Assembly: GCA_947458405.1 (NCBI GenBank) | Contig: CANGZW010000003.1 | Span: 36,113 to 100,112, forward strand | From: Leptospiraceae bacterium | GTDB lineage: Bacteria; Spirochaetota; Leptospiria; Leptospirales; Leptospiraceae | Length of the DNA: 64,000 nt | Direction: 5' to 3' | Shown here: positions 40,996 through 52,022 of the stretch, in pieces | How the letters are laid out: the number at the start of each line of letters is the position of its first letter | How positions within the stretch are numbered: the first letter of the stretch is position 1 | Notes under the pieces: generated by a model | What the model saw: only the letters and a program-made list of their open reading frames with translations | Databases searched by the model: none | What the model was told of the DNA's origin: nothing | Program-made: the position numbers and the translations under genes

Positions 40996-41404
40996 TGATG
41001 GTAAAGCTGTGATTTATTTCAGCAGACTTTTCGAGGATTTTCGCTACACTGCAATACTTATCTAGAGATAGATGTATTGCATTTTCTAGTTTTTCCTGTT
41101 CTACATCTCCAAAAACATCAAAATGTAAATGGATTTTAGTGAATAAATTTGCCATTTTTCCTGACTCCCTTTCTGCCTCTATGGAAACCTGAAAGTCAGA
41201 TACATTTTGTCGTTGTTTATTCAAAATACTAATAATATCTATTCCACTGCAAGAACCCAGACCCATTAGTAAGAGTTCCATTGGTCTTGCTCCGAGCCCT
41301 GCTCCGCCAATAGCAGGTGATGCATCAATGGAGACAGTATTTCCCGTTTCATTGACAGCTTCAAAATGAAAAGGGGATTCAATTCTTTTTAATGCAATTT
41401 TCAA
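40973..41404 (-). CDS. OsmC-family protein
   Basis: GARPMELLLMGLGSCSGIDIISILNKQRQ ... SLDKYCSVAKILEKSAEINHSF. Confidence 0.88.
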   Translation of the reverse strand: MKIALKRIESPFHFEAVNETGNTVSIDASPAIGGAGLGARPMELLLMGLGSCSGIDIISILNKQRQNVSDFQVSIEAERESGKMANLFTKIHLHFDVFGDVEQEKLENAIHLSLDKYCSVAKILEKSAEINHSFTINGDQNGK

Positions 41405-41628
41405 TTCTAGTTTCTCCTGTAATTAAATAATAAATCATTAAAATCTCTGAAAAAAATCTATCCATACCATATTGAAAAAGTAAGAAGAGAGGAAAAGTGA
41501 AAAATCCATTTTTTATGTCGTCTAAGCTATTCAGGAGTAGCCTGTATTTTTCTTTCTGTATTTTATTTACAAGATTTTGGATTCTATAAATAGTTGACAT
41601 AATCAGGAAAAATTTCCAAGGATTACCC

Positions 41629-42405
41629 ATGACTTATCAGTTTTTAACTTTAGAGGTGCCAATACCAGGGGCTACTCTAATCACCATTAATCGACCTGAT
41701 GCTTTAAATGCTCTAAATTTGAAACTTTTACAAGAAATTGAAGCATGTGTTTCAGAATTAGAAAAAGATCCTCAAAATAGAATTATAATTTTCACCGGGT
41801 CGGGAAAAAAAGCATTTGTTGCGGGAGCAGATATTGCCGCAATGAATGATTTTGGAACCAAAGAAGCAGAAGAATTTTCCTCTATTGGTCAGAATGCCAT
41901 GATTCGCATAGATCAATCATCCTTGATTTCTATTGCGGCAATCAATGGATTTGCTCTTGGGGGAGGGATGGAGCTTGCTTTGGCCTGTGATATGAGAATT
42001 GCCAGTAATCAGGCTAAATTGGGACTTCCGGAAGTATCTCTCGGATTGATTCCCGGGTTTGGGGGAACACAACGTTTGACAAGACTCTTGGGTTCAGGTT
42101 TAGCTCTTGAGATTATACTTTCTGGAGAAATGTTAGGGGCAGAAGAAGCTCATAGGATAAAACTTATCAATCGAATTACACCTCCCGAAGAACTTATGGA
42201 TACAGTCTTTTCCCTTGCAAAATCTATCCTTTCCAGGGGTCCTGTAGCGGTAAGAGAAGCGAAACGAGTGGCAAAAAATGGAAAATCCTTAAGCTCAATT
42301 GAGGGATATAGGGCCGAAAAACTAGCTTTTGCTGGCTTATTTGGAGGGGCAGAATCTAAAGAAGGTCTGTCAGCATTCTTAGAAAAAAGAAAACCTGGAT
42401 TTTAG
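41629..42405 (+). CDS. Enoyl-CoA hydratase/isomerase (crotonase) family protein
   Basis: NRPDALNALNLKLL; GKKAFVAGADIAAM; GFALGGGMELALACDMRIAS; GLIPGFGGTQRLTRLLG. Confidence 0.93.
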   Translation: MTYQFLTLEVPIPGATLITINRPDALNALNLKLLQEIEACVSELEKDPQNRIIIFTGSGKKAFVAGADIAAMNDFGTKEAEEFSSIGQNAMIRIDQSSLISIAAINGFALGGGMELALACDMRIASNQAKLGLPEVSLGLIPGFGGTQRLTRLLGSGLALEIILSGEMLGAEEAHRIKLINRITPPEELMDTVFSLAKSILSRGPVAVREAKRVAKNGKSLSSIEGYRAEKLAFAGLFGGAESKEGLSAFLEKRKPGF

Positions 42406-42413
42406 GATTTTTT

Positions 42414-44933
42414 TTGGAAAATATATCCGTTTATCTCTCCGAGGGTGGTTCTTTTACCTGTCCGAATTGTAACAATAAATCAAAAGTTTCAAAGTTACCT
42501 ACCATTCCCGGAGTATATAAAATTACATGTTACAAATGTAAACACCAAGTAATACATAAGGTCGAAAATTCATCAGTTAACGAAAGTGAATCGTTCAAAG
42601 AAAAAAATCAAAATCCAAATTTGCAATCACCAACTCCTTCCAAAAATTTAAAAAAACAAAATACTGATATTTTTCCAAATATACCTGATTTACCCGAAGC
42701 AAAAAAGCCTTTTATCGAAATAAATAAAGTTAAAATTCCGGAACCCAATAAAGAGTCTAATTCAACTAAAAAAACAAAAGAATCAACAGATACAATATTT
42801 TATTATCTACCTCCCTTTTTTCAAAGTAAGTGGTTGTTTGCATTTTTATTTTTAATATTTTTTTTATTTGTATCACTTGGAATTCCTTTACTTGAAACCT
42901 ATAGGGAGACTGAGTCAAAATTAGATGATTTATTGCAGGAGTTAAATAAGAATAAACCTTCATTGATTTTAGATAGAGATGGTGAAAAAATCGCTGAGAT
43001 TTATCAAAAGAAAATTGGTAATACACGTCTTGCTGATTATCCTCCATTGATGAAAGAAATTATTTTAAATGTGGAAGATAGGGGGTTTTATGATCATGGA
43101 GGTATTGATTATATTGCATTGGTGAGAGCAGGAATAAAAAATACTTTAACCATGAAATACTCTCAGGGTGCGTCTACAATTACACAGCAATTGGCTAGAA
43201 TATTACTCAAGGATAGACGAAAAAGTATCTCGAGAAAATATCGTGAGGCAATGGTAGCCATAGCTTTGGAAGCCAGAATGGATAAGGATAAAATTTTGGA
43301 AGCCTATTTAAATCAAGTGTATCTCGGTCATGGGGCATTTGGTTTGGAAAATGCGGCACTTTATTATTTTGATAAAAAAGTGAAGGATTTAAAGGATCCA
43401 ATGGAAATGATCTTATTGGCTTCCTTGGCGTCTGCACCTCATAAATATTCTCCCTTTAAAAATAAGGACCTTGCAAAAAAAAGGGTAAGAAACATCACCA
43501 ATATGTTAATTTCTCGAAAGGTTATTTCAGATGAATTTGCTTCCAAAATCGAACCATTTTTTACAGGATTAAAAGAGCCTTCTTTTGCAACAGTATTCGG
43601 TGCAAGATATGATTCTGCACCTTATGTTACAGAGCATGTAAGACAAGTCCTTAAATCAATTGATCCTGATATAAATATATATGATGTTGGAGGGTATAAA
43701 GTTGAAACTACACTCTCTAAAAAAGCACAAGAAATAGTTCCGGAAGAAACTTCTGCTCATTTAACCGAATTAAAAGCCCTCAAAAAAATATCGAAGATAA
43801 AAGTAAAAGAAACAAATTCTAAGGTAGAAAATACTGATGAGGTTCAAACTGCAGTAATTGGATTGGATCCATTGACAGGTGCAATCATATTTATGCATGG
43901 AGGTGCCGCAGGTTTTCATACAGAAGATCAATTCAACCGAGCTGTACAGATGAGAAGGCAGACAGGAAGTGCAATTAAACCTGTATTATATTCTGCCGGG
44001 GTGGATACTGGTTCCATCTTTCCCTCAATGAAAATGTTGGATACTCCTCTCGTATTTAGAAATGCCAAAGGAAATATTGAATGGTCTCCTGATAACTTCG
44101 GGCAGGTTTACGAAGGAGAAATAAGTATCCGTGATGCACTTGCAAAATCTAAAAATACAATTGCAGTACAAATTGCTGATACACTGGGGTTAAATGTTTT
44201 AGAGAAATACTATTCTAATTATTTCTTTTTTGACCCGGATGAGAAGAGAAAGCGTTTTAGAAAGGATCTTTCTATTTCCCTTGGATCTCTCGAAATTTCA
44301 CCCTTGGAGATGGCTTCGGCTTTTTCCAATTTTGCCAATGATGGAATGATTCGTCGTCCTCACTTGGTTAAAAGTATATACAATGCTGATGGAAAAAAAA
44401 TTTACAGCTCTGATGACCGAGATGAATTCAATCTCAAAATGCCCAGAGATCGAAGGGTGATATCATCGGATAGTGCTGAAATTATGGTGAGTCTAATGCG
44501 GGGTAGTGCAAATGCAAGTGGAATACGTAGCACGGGGTACAAAGGAGATCTCGCAGGTAAGACAGGTACAACAAATGACCATATAGATGCTTGGTTTGTT
44601 GCTGTAAAACCAGGATTGTCAATGGCAATATGGATAGGTTATGATGATCCTTCCTATGGAATGGGAAAATTAGGAATGGGTGCTGAACTTGCCGCTCCTC
44701 TATGGGGAAAAATTGCGAAAAGTTTTCATGAAAAAAAAATAATCTCTGAGGAACATTTTAAATTCTCTAAGCATCCTGTAACATTGGTAACATGTAGGGC
44801 AAGTGGTTTACTAGCAACAACTGAATGTCCTGAGAAAAGGTCTGATCTTTTTTTAGAGGATAAAAAACCTGGTTATTGTAGATTTTCTCACGGTGTTGAA
44901 AATAAGGATATTATTAACAATATTATTCCATGA
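42414..44933 (+). CDS. Class A penicillin-binding protein with N-terminal zinc-ribbon
   Basis: N-terminal FTCPNCNNKSK...ITCYKCKHQ; TM; GT51 EDRGFYDHGGIDYIALVRA, QGASTITQQLARILL; transpeptidase TGSAIKPVLYSAG, SKNTIAVQ, GKTGTTNDHIDAWFV. Confidence 0.93.
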   Translation: MENISVYLSEGGSFTCPNCNNKSKVSKLPTIPGVYKITCYKCKHQVIHKVENSSVNESESFKEKNQNPNLQSPTPSKNLKKQNTDIFPNIPDLPEAKKPFIEINKVKIPEPNKESNSTKKTKESTDTIFYYLPPFFQSKWLFAFLFLIFFLFVSLGIPLLETYRETESKLDDLLQELNKNKPSLILDRDGEKIAEIYQKKIGNTRLADYPPLMKEIILNVEDRGFYDHGGIDYIALVRAGIKNTLTMKYSQGASTITQQLARILLKDRRKSISRKYREAMVAIALEARMDKDKILEAYLNQVYLGHGAFGLENAALYYFDKKVKDLKDPMEMILLASLASAPHKYSPFKNKDLAKKRVRNITNMLISRKVISDEFASKIEPFFTGLKEPSFATVFGARYDSAPYVTEHVRQVLKSIDPDINIYDVGGYKVETTLSKKAQEIVPEETSAHLTELKALKKISKIKVKETNSKVENTDEVQTAVIGLDPLTGAIIFMHGGAAGFHTEDQFNRAVQMRRQTGSAIKPVLYSAGVDTGSIFPSMKMLDTPLVFRNAKGNIEWSPDNFGQVYEGEISIRDALAKSKNTIAVQIADTLGLNVLEKYYSNYFFFDPDEKRKRFRKDLSISLGSLEISPLEMASAFSNFANDGMIRRPHLVKSIYNADGKKIYSSDDRDEFNLKMPRDRRVISSDSAEIMVSLMRGSANASGIRSTGYKGDLAGKTGTTNDHIDAWFVAVKPGLSMAIWIGYDDPSYGMGKLGMGAELAAPLWGKIAKSFHEKKIISEEHFKFSKHPVTLVTCRASGLLATTECPEKRSDLFLEDKKPGYCRFSHGVENKDIINNIIP

Positions 44934-45901
44934 AATACAATAAATTATTTCAGCTATACTTTATATTTATATTCACAACTAATGTATATACAAAAGAAAA
45001 TTTATTTTTTTATGAAGAAGCCTTAAGAACTGAAAAAGTATCACCTTTATTCTCATTACAATTATATGAAACTTTTCTTAGACAGAATCCACCTAAAAAG
45101 TACTCTACTGCTGTAGTTTTTAGATTATTTGATATTTATTATAATTTAAATAAAACTGAAGAATTATTGATATTATCTGAAACATATACTCTTGATAAAT
45201 CTAGAGTATTGAGGTTAGAATTATTATACCAAAAAATATCAAAGATTATTGGTTTACCATCCGAAGAATTAAAAAAAATTATAAAATTAATTATAAATAA
45301 AGATACTGATTCAATAGAAGCATTAATAGAGATATGTAAAAATAAAAAAAATAATATATTACAAAATTATATATTTGCATTAAAATTTAAGATGAATGAT
45401 TTAGAATCAATTTCATATTTAATTAGACAGATTTCAGACACTAGTCCTATCATTTTAATAATTTTTAACATTAAGGAAAATAATCCTAATCTAAAAGAAA
45501 TAATCGAAGAATATGTGCCCATCTCATCGAATGACGAGTATAAAAAAGAGATTTTTTATTTATATGGATTGTACCTATCAAAAAACAGGAGATACAAAGA
45601 AGCGATTAGGTTTTATAAAATGTCAAATTCTTATAGTACAAACGTAAATAGTGAATATGTAACTAAATCGACTATGGAAATTGCAAAAAATTTATATATC
45701 AAGGGAAACCCTGATGAAGCCTGTAATCAATTATCAGGAAAAAAATTATTTATTCAGAATGAATCAGATGAGTTTTTGAAAATTTTTTGTGATGAGGGAA
45801 GATCATCAGAGCTAATAAAAATTCCGAATACATTAAAATTTCTCTCTAAAAGAGATAATGGAATAGTATTTAAGAGATTTCTGTATGATAAAAATATTTA
45901 A
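44930..45901 (+). CDS. Hypothetical TPR-like exported protein
   Basis: Signal-peptide-like start; helical repeats; YLYGLYLSKNRRYKEAIRFYKM; overlaps the PBP stop. Confidence 0.55.
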   Translation: MKYNKLFQLYFIFIFTTNVYTKENLFFYEEALRTEKVSPLFSLQLYETFLRQNPPKKYSTAVVFRLFDIYYNLNKTEELLILSETYTLDKSRVLRLELLYQKISKIIGLPSEELKKIIKLIINKDTDSIEALIEICKNKKNNILQNYIFALKFKMNDLESISYLIRQISDTSPIILIIFNIKENNPNLKEIIEEYVPISSNDEYKKEIFYLYGLYLSKNRRYKEAIRFYKMSNSYSTNVNSEYVTKSTMEIAKNLYIKGNPDEACNQLSGKKLFIQNESDEFLKIFCDEGRSSELIKIPNTLKFLSKRDNGIVFKRFLYDKNI

Positions 45902-46346
45902 ATATTATAATAATCAAATATACTTTATTATACTAGTTATTATAATTTCAACTCATATATATTCAGATTCTATCTTTACTTTATCCTCTTTAGAATCAGT
46001 TATTTATTTAAAAAATAATAGTACAATTTGTAGAATAAAACAAAAAGATATTTTAAGTGATAAAAAAATATTAAAAAAAGAATGTGAAGTAATACAAAGT
46101 AATCTATTTAGAGCAGAGGATATATTTAGAAAAAATAATCCTGATTTAAAAGAAATTATTTATGCTTTTTATTCGGAAAAGGGAGATAGGGAATATCCAG
46201 TGATCAATAACGAAAAAAGTGAGTACAAAATAAATTCAATTATTTTTAATAAAAAAGAGAATAAGCATAAATTAGAATTAATTGATAAATTTGGTAAATA
46301 TTATTATTTGGAAAAAAAAATCGAACTACTCAAAATTAAAGAATGA
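45885..46346 (+). CDS. Hypothetical exported protein
   Basis: IYFIILVIIISTHIYSDS signal-like start; overlaps neighbours on both sides (operon-like). Confidence 0.5.
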   Translation: MIKIFKYYNNQIYFIILVIIISTHIYSDSIFTLSSLESVIYLKNNSTICRIKQKDILSDKKILKKECEVIQSNLFRAEDIFRKNNPDLKEIIYAFYSEKGDREYPVINNEKSEYKINSIIFNKKENKHKLELIDKFGKYYYLEKKIELLKIKE

Positions 46347-47191
46347 AAATTGAATTACAAAAAATTATATTTATAATAATTATAGTTATATTTTTGTTGG
46401 TAATTTGGGATACACAAGTAATATTTTATTGGAAAACACTTTCTGTATTACTTCATGAGTCATTCCATGCTCTCATTGGATTTATATTTGGTGGAAATGA
46501 TATTTCCATTTCATTGAGTTCAAAAGAATCAGGTATTACGTATATTAATAATTTATCTAATTATTCAATTCCATTTGTAGTATCAGCTGGTTATATTGGA
46601 ACAATTCTTGTTGGTGGATATTTATTAAGAGTGGGATTTCAATTTTTTCGAGCTCAAGTTTATGCTTTTATAGCTGGAAACTGGATTTTAATTACTGGAA
46701 TTTTTTTATTAGAACCCGATAATTTTTTCTTAAAATATTCGTTAGCCCTAGGTCTTATTTTTATTATAATTTCAATGTTCAGTAATTTATATTCCGCATT
46801 ATTACTGATTTTTTTATCTATTACTCTATTAACCTATGGTATTTATGATTTTAGTGATATTTTATTCAAACCAGAAAAGACTGATGCGGGTATTTTAGCA
46901 AAATGGTTATTGGAAAAAGGCATTCTATCTGGAAATATGAAAAATATATCTTTAAATATAGGTATCACATGGTATATTTTTAATATTTTTATAATTATGT
47001 ACTTTATGAAATTTTTATTCTTTGGAGATAAAACAGGAGATTTCAGAATTGATAGAATGATAGAGTTGGTAAATAATGGAAATGTTCCTAAGGATGTAGC
47101 CAATTGGTTTTTAGAAAAGGGAAAAGATTTAGATGGAAATCCCATTCCTTTAGAAAAAATAGATTTAATGAAAAGAGATAAACATGAGTAA
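46343..47191 (+). CDS. M50-like membrane metalloprotease family protein
   Basis: [16 protein letters not shown] (HExxH in a membrane context) with several TM segments. Confidence 0.7.
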   Translation: MKIELQKIIFIIIIVIFLLVIWDTQVIFYWKTLSVLLHESFHALIGFIFGGNDISISLSSKESGITYINNLSNYSIPFVVSAGYIGTILVGGYLLRVGFQFFRAQVYAFIAGNWILITGIFLLEPDNFFLKYSLALGLIFIIISMFSNLYSALLLIFLSITLLTYGIYDFSDILFKPEKTDAGILAKWLLEKGILSGNMKNISLNIGITWYIFNIFIIMYFMKFLFFGDKTGDFRIDRMIELVNNGNVPKDVANWFLEKGKDLDGNPIPLEKIDLMKRDKHE

Positions 47192-48137
47192 AAAGAGAGT
47201 ATTGATTACTGGTGGCGCGGGTTTTATTGGCTCACATATCGCAGAAATTTTAGTCAATGAAGGCAATGAAGTTATAATTCTTGATAATTTTTTTACAGGC
47301 AGTAAAGCCAATGTATCTCATTTAATGGATTTTAAAAATTTAGAACTAATAAGGCATGATATTATTGAAGAGATATTACTCGAGGTAGATCAAATATATA
47401 ATTTGGCCTGTCCTGCATCCCCTGTGCATTATCAAAATAATCCAATAAAAACTATTAAAACTAACGTACTAGGAACTCTTAATATGCTTGGTATGGCAAA
47501 AAGAGTCAATGCTAGAATTTTACAGGCTTCCACAAGTGAAGTATACGGTAATCCACTTGAGCATCCACAAAAAGAAACTTATTGGGGGAATGTAAATACA
47601 ATTGGTATTCGCTCCTGTTATGATGAGGGGAAGAGAATTTCTGAAACCCTATGTTTTGATTATCATAGATATAATAATGTAGATATAAGAGTTATTCGTA
47701 TTTTTAATACATACGGTCCGAGAATGCATGTTGAAGATGGTAGAGTTGTAAGTAATTTTATTGTTCAGGCATTACAAAATAAAAATATCACTATTTTTGG
47801 GGATGGTTCACAGACGAGATCTTTTTGTTATGTAGATGATTTGGTCAGGGGTATAATGAAGATGATGAATCAGGATAATTTTATTGGTCCAGTAAATTTA
47901 GGAAATGATGGAGAGTTTACAGTTAAGGAATTGGCAGAAATGGTGATTAGTCTTACAAACACCAAATCAAAAATAGAATATAAACCTTTACCCTCTGATG
48001 ATCCAACTCGAAGAAGACCTGATCTTAGTCTTGCAAGTGAAAAATTAAATTATACTGCAAATATTTCTTTAAAAGAAGGCTTACTTAAGACAATAAACTA
48101 TTTTGATACATTTCTTAAAAATGAGAAAATAATTTAG
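47184..48137 (+). CDS. UDP-glucuronate decarboxylase-like NAD-dependent SDR
   Basis: [88 protein letters not shown]. Confidence 0.9.
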   Translation: MSKKRVLITGGAGFIGSHIAEILVNEGNEVIILDNFFTGSKANVSHLMDFKNLELIRHDIIEEILLEVDQIYNLACPASPVHYQNNPIKTIKTNVLGTLNMLGMAKRVNARILQASTSEVYGNPLEHPQKETYWGNVNTIGIRSCYDEGKRISETLCFDYHRYNNVDIRVIRIFNTYGPRMHVEDGRVVSNFIVQALQNKNITIFGDGSQTRSFCYVDDLVRGIMKMMNQDNFIGPVNLGNDGEFTVKELAEMVISLTNTKSKIEYKPLPSDDPTRRRPDLSLASEKLNYTANISLKEGLLKTINYFDTFLKNEKII

Positions 48138-48301
48138 TTTTTAATCCCTATTTGAGAGTTGATTTATTTTATTACTTATTAACTCTATATAAATTGTTTA
48201 AATATAAGATGAGTTAATTCAATAAATTGAGAAAAACACTTTTTTAAAAAAATAGATTCACAGTTTAAACTTACTCAGTAAATAATCAAAATAATTTTCT
48301 A

Positions 48302-49171
48302 TTAATTCATTTTTACACAAGTTGAGTTAATTATTTTAGCAATTTTATAATAGGATTCTTTTTTTATATCTTCGGCTCTTTCCTGTCCGGTGAGATTATC
48401 AATTTGTAATACGGCTTCGATAATTTCATTTCTATTGAATTTATTAAGAAATGGAGAATCTTTAATATTTTTTTGAATAGTTTTTCTTTTCCCCCAAAAA
48501 AAAGATCTAAGGATAATTTGTAATACTTCAATTTCTGGATCTGAAAGAATTCTATCTATATGTTTTTCGTAAAAAATTAGAGAGGATTCAGCCTTAGGGG
48601 ACGGGTAAAAACATGAAGAGCTCACATTTTTAATATGTTTCCATGTTCCAAAAATGGATAGAAATATACTTATGGAAGAATTTTCTCTTGTAATCCTATT
48701 TATGAATTCCTTTTGAAGCATAAAAATACCTGCTTTTAAATTAGGACACTGTAATACTAATGAAGTTAAAATATCTGTACTGATGTAATACGGTAAATTC
48801 CCAAAACAAAAGAAAGATTCATTATCTAATATATTCAAATTTTTCAAAACATCCCCTTCAATTAGAATAAAAGGGGCAATATTATAATCATGATCCTTTA
48901 AGTTATCAATTAATATAGGATCAATTTCAAATAAATATACAGTTTTATTAAATTCTATTAATCGATGTGTAATAGCTCCCAAACCTGGACCAATCTCTGC
49001 AATAGAGGTAATTTCACTGAGTAAGTTCTCTGGCAGTGATTGTACTATTATTTCGACTATATTTTTATCTATTAAAAAGTTTTGCCCCCATTTCTTTAGT
49101 GGGGCTCCTTTTTTTTCACTTAAAAAATGATTAATATTTCCTTTATTAAAATAGCTAAAAGATTCTTTCAT
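48302..49171 (-). CDS. rsmA: 16S rRNA dimethyladenosine transferase (start refined)
   Basis: KKWGQNFLIDKNIVEIIV; AEIGPGLGAITHRLIE; CFGNLPYYISTDIL; track start is 49198, MKESFSYF at 49171 overlaps the comEC stop. Confidence 0.88.
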   Translation of the reverse strand: MKESFSYFNKGNINHFLSEKKGAPLKKWGQNFLIDKNIVEIIVQSLPENLLSEITSIAEIGPGLGAITHRLIEFNKTVYLFEIDPILIDNLKDHDYNIAPFILIEGDVLKNLNILDNESFFCFGNLPYYISTDILTSLVLQCPNLKAGIFMLQKEFINRITRENSSISIFLSIFGTWKHIKNVSSSCFYPSPKAESSLIFYEKHIDRILSDPEIEVLQIILRSFFWGKRKTIQKNIKDSPFLNKFNRNEIIEAVLQIDNLTGQERAEDIKKESYYKIAKIINSTCVKMN

Positions 49172-51321
49172 AATTCTGTATAAGAATAAAACTTCCATCT
49201 ATCACTTATTCCTAATAGCATTTTATTGTCATTCCATTCTTTGGGTGTATCTAAGGACTTAAAAGGAAACAATAGGTAAATAGAACCTTCTCCACTTTGT
49301 GAACTATTTTTCAGACCAGTTAATGATTCTAAATGGGGTGCAAAGAAAATTATCTTTCTATCTTTAAAAAATCTAGGCATAAAATCATTGGATTTAATAA
49401 TTTCGGGAAAGGATTTAAGAATATTTGATACCATAACTGAATCCTCTTTTTTATTATAAAAAGATTTATGAAAAATAATTTTATAATGAAAATTATTATT
49501 TAGAGCAAACGAAAGACATGTTAAATTTGAAATATGAATCTCATTTAAGTTTTTGATAATATCACTTTTTTCTAATTTTACTAAATATTTATAAATATAT
49601 TTACAATCTCCTTCTATAAATAAATTCTTATTTTCTTCTATTACAAATATATTATAATTAACATAAAGTATAGATTTTAATTGAGATTTATCAATCACAT
49701 TAGCTTTATATCCAATATAAGAAAATATAATTAAATAGAGTATTATACTAATAGGAATTACAAAGGAAATTAATAATTCTCTCATATAGTTTAAAATGGT
49801 AATGATTTTAAATTTTATTGGGGAATAGAGATAATAAATATCACTTTTAAATTTAGATTTAAAAATATTTTCAGGTTTATAGGAATAATTTATAATTAAA
49901 ATTAATAATATAAATATAGAATATAAAATAATCATATTATATTCTATATTTTGATACTTTTTAAAAAATCCAAATTTTTCTGATAAACTGACTGTTAAAA
50001 GAATAATTGTTCTTAAAAATAGATCGCATAAAACCCAAAATGGATTCGAAATAAGCTCAATTCCTAACTGATGAATAAATAAGCAAAAATAGAGTATTGG
50101 TAATGCAAATCCTGCTAAGGGCACTATAATTATATTTAATAATAATGATCCATAACTAAAGGATTTAAAAAAATATATTAAAAAAGGAAATGTTCCTATG
50201 CTAGCAGATAGTGAAATTGTAACATTTTGTGATAAAAAATTTTTATGATTATTAAATAAAATTTTATCCAAAATATGTTTAAAATAGATGATTCCAATGG
50301 TTGCCCCAAAAGAGAGTAAAAACCCAATAGATAAAAATGAATTTCTTTGAAATACATATACAAAAGTGAAACAGATAATTATCATATTTATTGGTTTTGA
50401 TTTTCTAAAAAAAACCTTAGAAACCAACCAAAAGCAGGCAAAAAAATAAGCCCTAAAGAGAGAAACAGGAAAGTTCAATAGATACAAATAAATAAATCCA
50501 ATCAAGACAGGAATTATTTTTGAATAGAAGTAATTCAATTTAATTATTTTATTACATATAAAGTATAAAACTCCAATTATGATTCCCATATGAAGTCCCG
50601 AAGCTGCAAATAAATGTATGACACCTCCTTCTAGGGATGAATTTTTTAATTCTGAATTTAAATAACTAATATCTCCAAAAATTATTCCCATTGCAATTTC
50701 ACGGGATGTTTTTTCTAGACCTCCTTCTAGGAGTGAATCTTCTACTCTATTTTTAATGATCTGGGATATATTTTTTTCTTCATGAATCAACTCGCACTCT
50801 TTCATTTTTATATAAATGAAATTATAATTTTTTAAAAATTCATAATATGAATTTTCAGAATTTATTTTTGTGAGGATAAGTTTATTATTTGGGCAGTTAT
50901 AGGTTTGATCAGAAGTTATAATGTCCTGAAAATATAAAACGGCTCTATAGTTTTCTAAACCATTCTTGATTCCTACTTCTATAAAATCTTTTTTTATTCT
51001 ACGGTTAGACTTAATTTCTATTTGAATGTTATTTCTTAAGAGATTGGTAAATATAGTTTCATCGAGTACTTTAAAATTTCTGAATGATAAATACATACAA
51101 GTTATGAACAGATGCGTAAAAAATAAGCATATACCAATAATTATAGAGAAATTTTTAAATTTAGTGATTATGATAAATATTGAACAGATTAAAAAAATAA
51201 ATATGAGTAAGTAATTTCTCTGAATAATCTCTGAATCAATTAGACTTCGAAGTAATAAAAAAATAAGACAAGCAATAGAAAATTCAGAAAGGGATAATTT
51301 GTTAAAAATAAATGACTTCAT
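49168..51321 (-). CDS. ComEC/Rec2-family competence-like membrane protein
   Basis: Polytopic; HLFAASGLHMGIIIGVLYFI, FPVSLFRAYFFA, GFLLSFGATIGIIYF; C-terminal MBL motifs not recognisable. Confidence 0.8.
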   Translation of the reverse strand: MKSFIFNKLSLSEFSIACLIFLLLRSLIDSEIIQRNYLLIFIFLICSIFIIITKFKNFSIIIGICLFFTHLFITCMYLSFRNFKVLDETIFTNLLRNNIQIEIKSNRRIKKDFIEVGIKNGLENYRAVLYFQDIITSDQTYNCPNNKLILTKINSENSYYEFLKNYNFIYIKMKECELIHEEKNISQIIKNRVEDSLLEGGLEKTSREIAMGIIFGDISYLNSELKNSSLEGGVIHLFAASGLHMGIIIGVLYFICNKIIKLNYFYSKIIPVLIGFIYLYLLNFPVSLFRAYFFACFWLVSKVFFRKSKPINMIIICFTFVYVFQRNSFLSIGFLLSFGATIGIIYFKHILDKILFNNHKNFLSQNVTISLSASIGTFPFLIYFFKSFSYGSLLLNIIIVPLAGFALPILYFCLFIHQLGIELISNPFWVLCDLFLRTIILLTVSLSEKFGFFKKYQNIEYNMIILYSIFILLILIINYSYKPENIFKSKFKSDIYYLYSPIKFKIITILNYMRELLISFVIPISIILYLIIFSYIGYKANVIDKSQLKSILYVNYNIFVIEENKNLFIEGDCKYIYKYLVKLEKSDIIKNLNEIHISNLTCLSFALNNNFHYKIIFHKSFYNKKEDSVMVSNILKSFPEIIKSNDFMPRFFKDRKIIFFAPHLESLTGLKNSSQSGEGSIYLLFPFKSLDTPKEWNDNKMLLGISDRWKFYSYTEL

Positions 51322-51809
51322 ACATATATATTTCCCAAAAAAGAATAAACAGTTTGATTTTTTTTATTTTTTTTTTACACCTAAATCTATCAAAATCTCC
51401 CAAAAATGAAATTTTATAAATATTTATTAAATTAGTTTTAGCTATTCTAACATTACTAAATTCTATTAATAGATAATTAGAATATTCTAATGTAATTTTC
51501 AAGATTGATTCTGCTTACTTATTTCTTATTAATATTTTTATTTAACTTATGGCTTGTGTAAGGTGAATTTTATTTTTATTTTTACAAAAATGAAAATAAA
51601 AAAACGTTCCACATTGAATTGAAAAAAATAAAAAAATATGGCTTATATCGATTTTTATCAGTTCATACTTGAGAATATTTTTTTTGACCTGTAAGCTATT
51701 ATTATTTATAGAGTATTCAATCTGGTTTTAAAAATTATTGAAATACATAGTTTAGACCTCCGGGGTTATTTACACTTTGTCAAAAAGAGATAATAGGGAA
51801 AAAGGAACG

Positions 51810-52007
51810 ATGAGATTTTTGGAAGACGACAACACATTTATTCAATTTCAATCAATCGAGGCTCTTATCAATAAGCCAAGTAACAAGCTAACTTGTGTAG
51901 CATGTAAAAAAGAATGCGAAAAACTGTATCAGCAGAATATGTGTAAGAATTGTTTGACTATCACCTTTAAAAGATTAGTAAAAGTAATTGACTCTGTGAG
52001 GAATTAA
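51810..52007 (+). CDS. Small CxxC-type zinc-finger-like protein
   Basis: ATG 51810 preceded by AAAAAGGAACG; TCVACKKECEKLYQQNMCKNC. Track start 51777 is a TTG. Confidence 0.6.
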   Translation: MRFLEDDNTFIQFQSIEALINKPSNKLTCVACKKECEKLYQQNMCKNCLTITFKRLVKVIDSVRN

Positions 52008-52022
52008 ATAGAGTTATTCTCT

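Noticed and set aside
41379-41630. 83-aa minus ORF between osmC and enoyl-CoA hydratase
   Set aside because: No domain, overlaps the osmC start and reaches the hydratase start; more likely the divergent promoter region.
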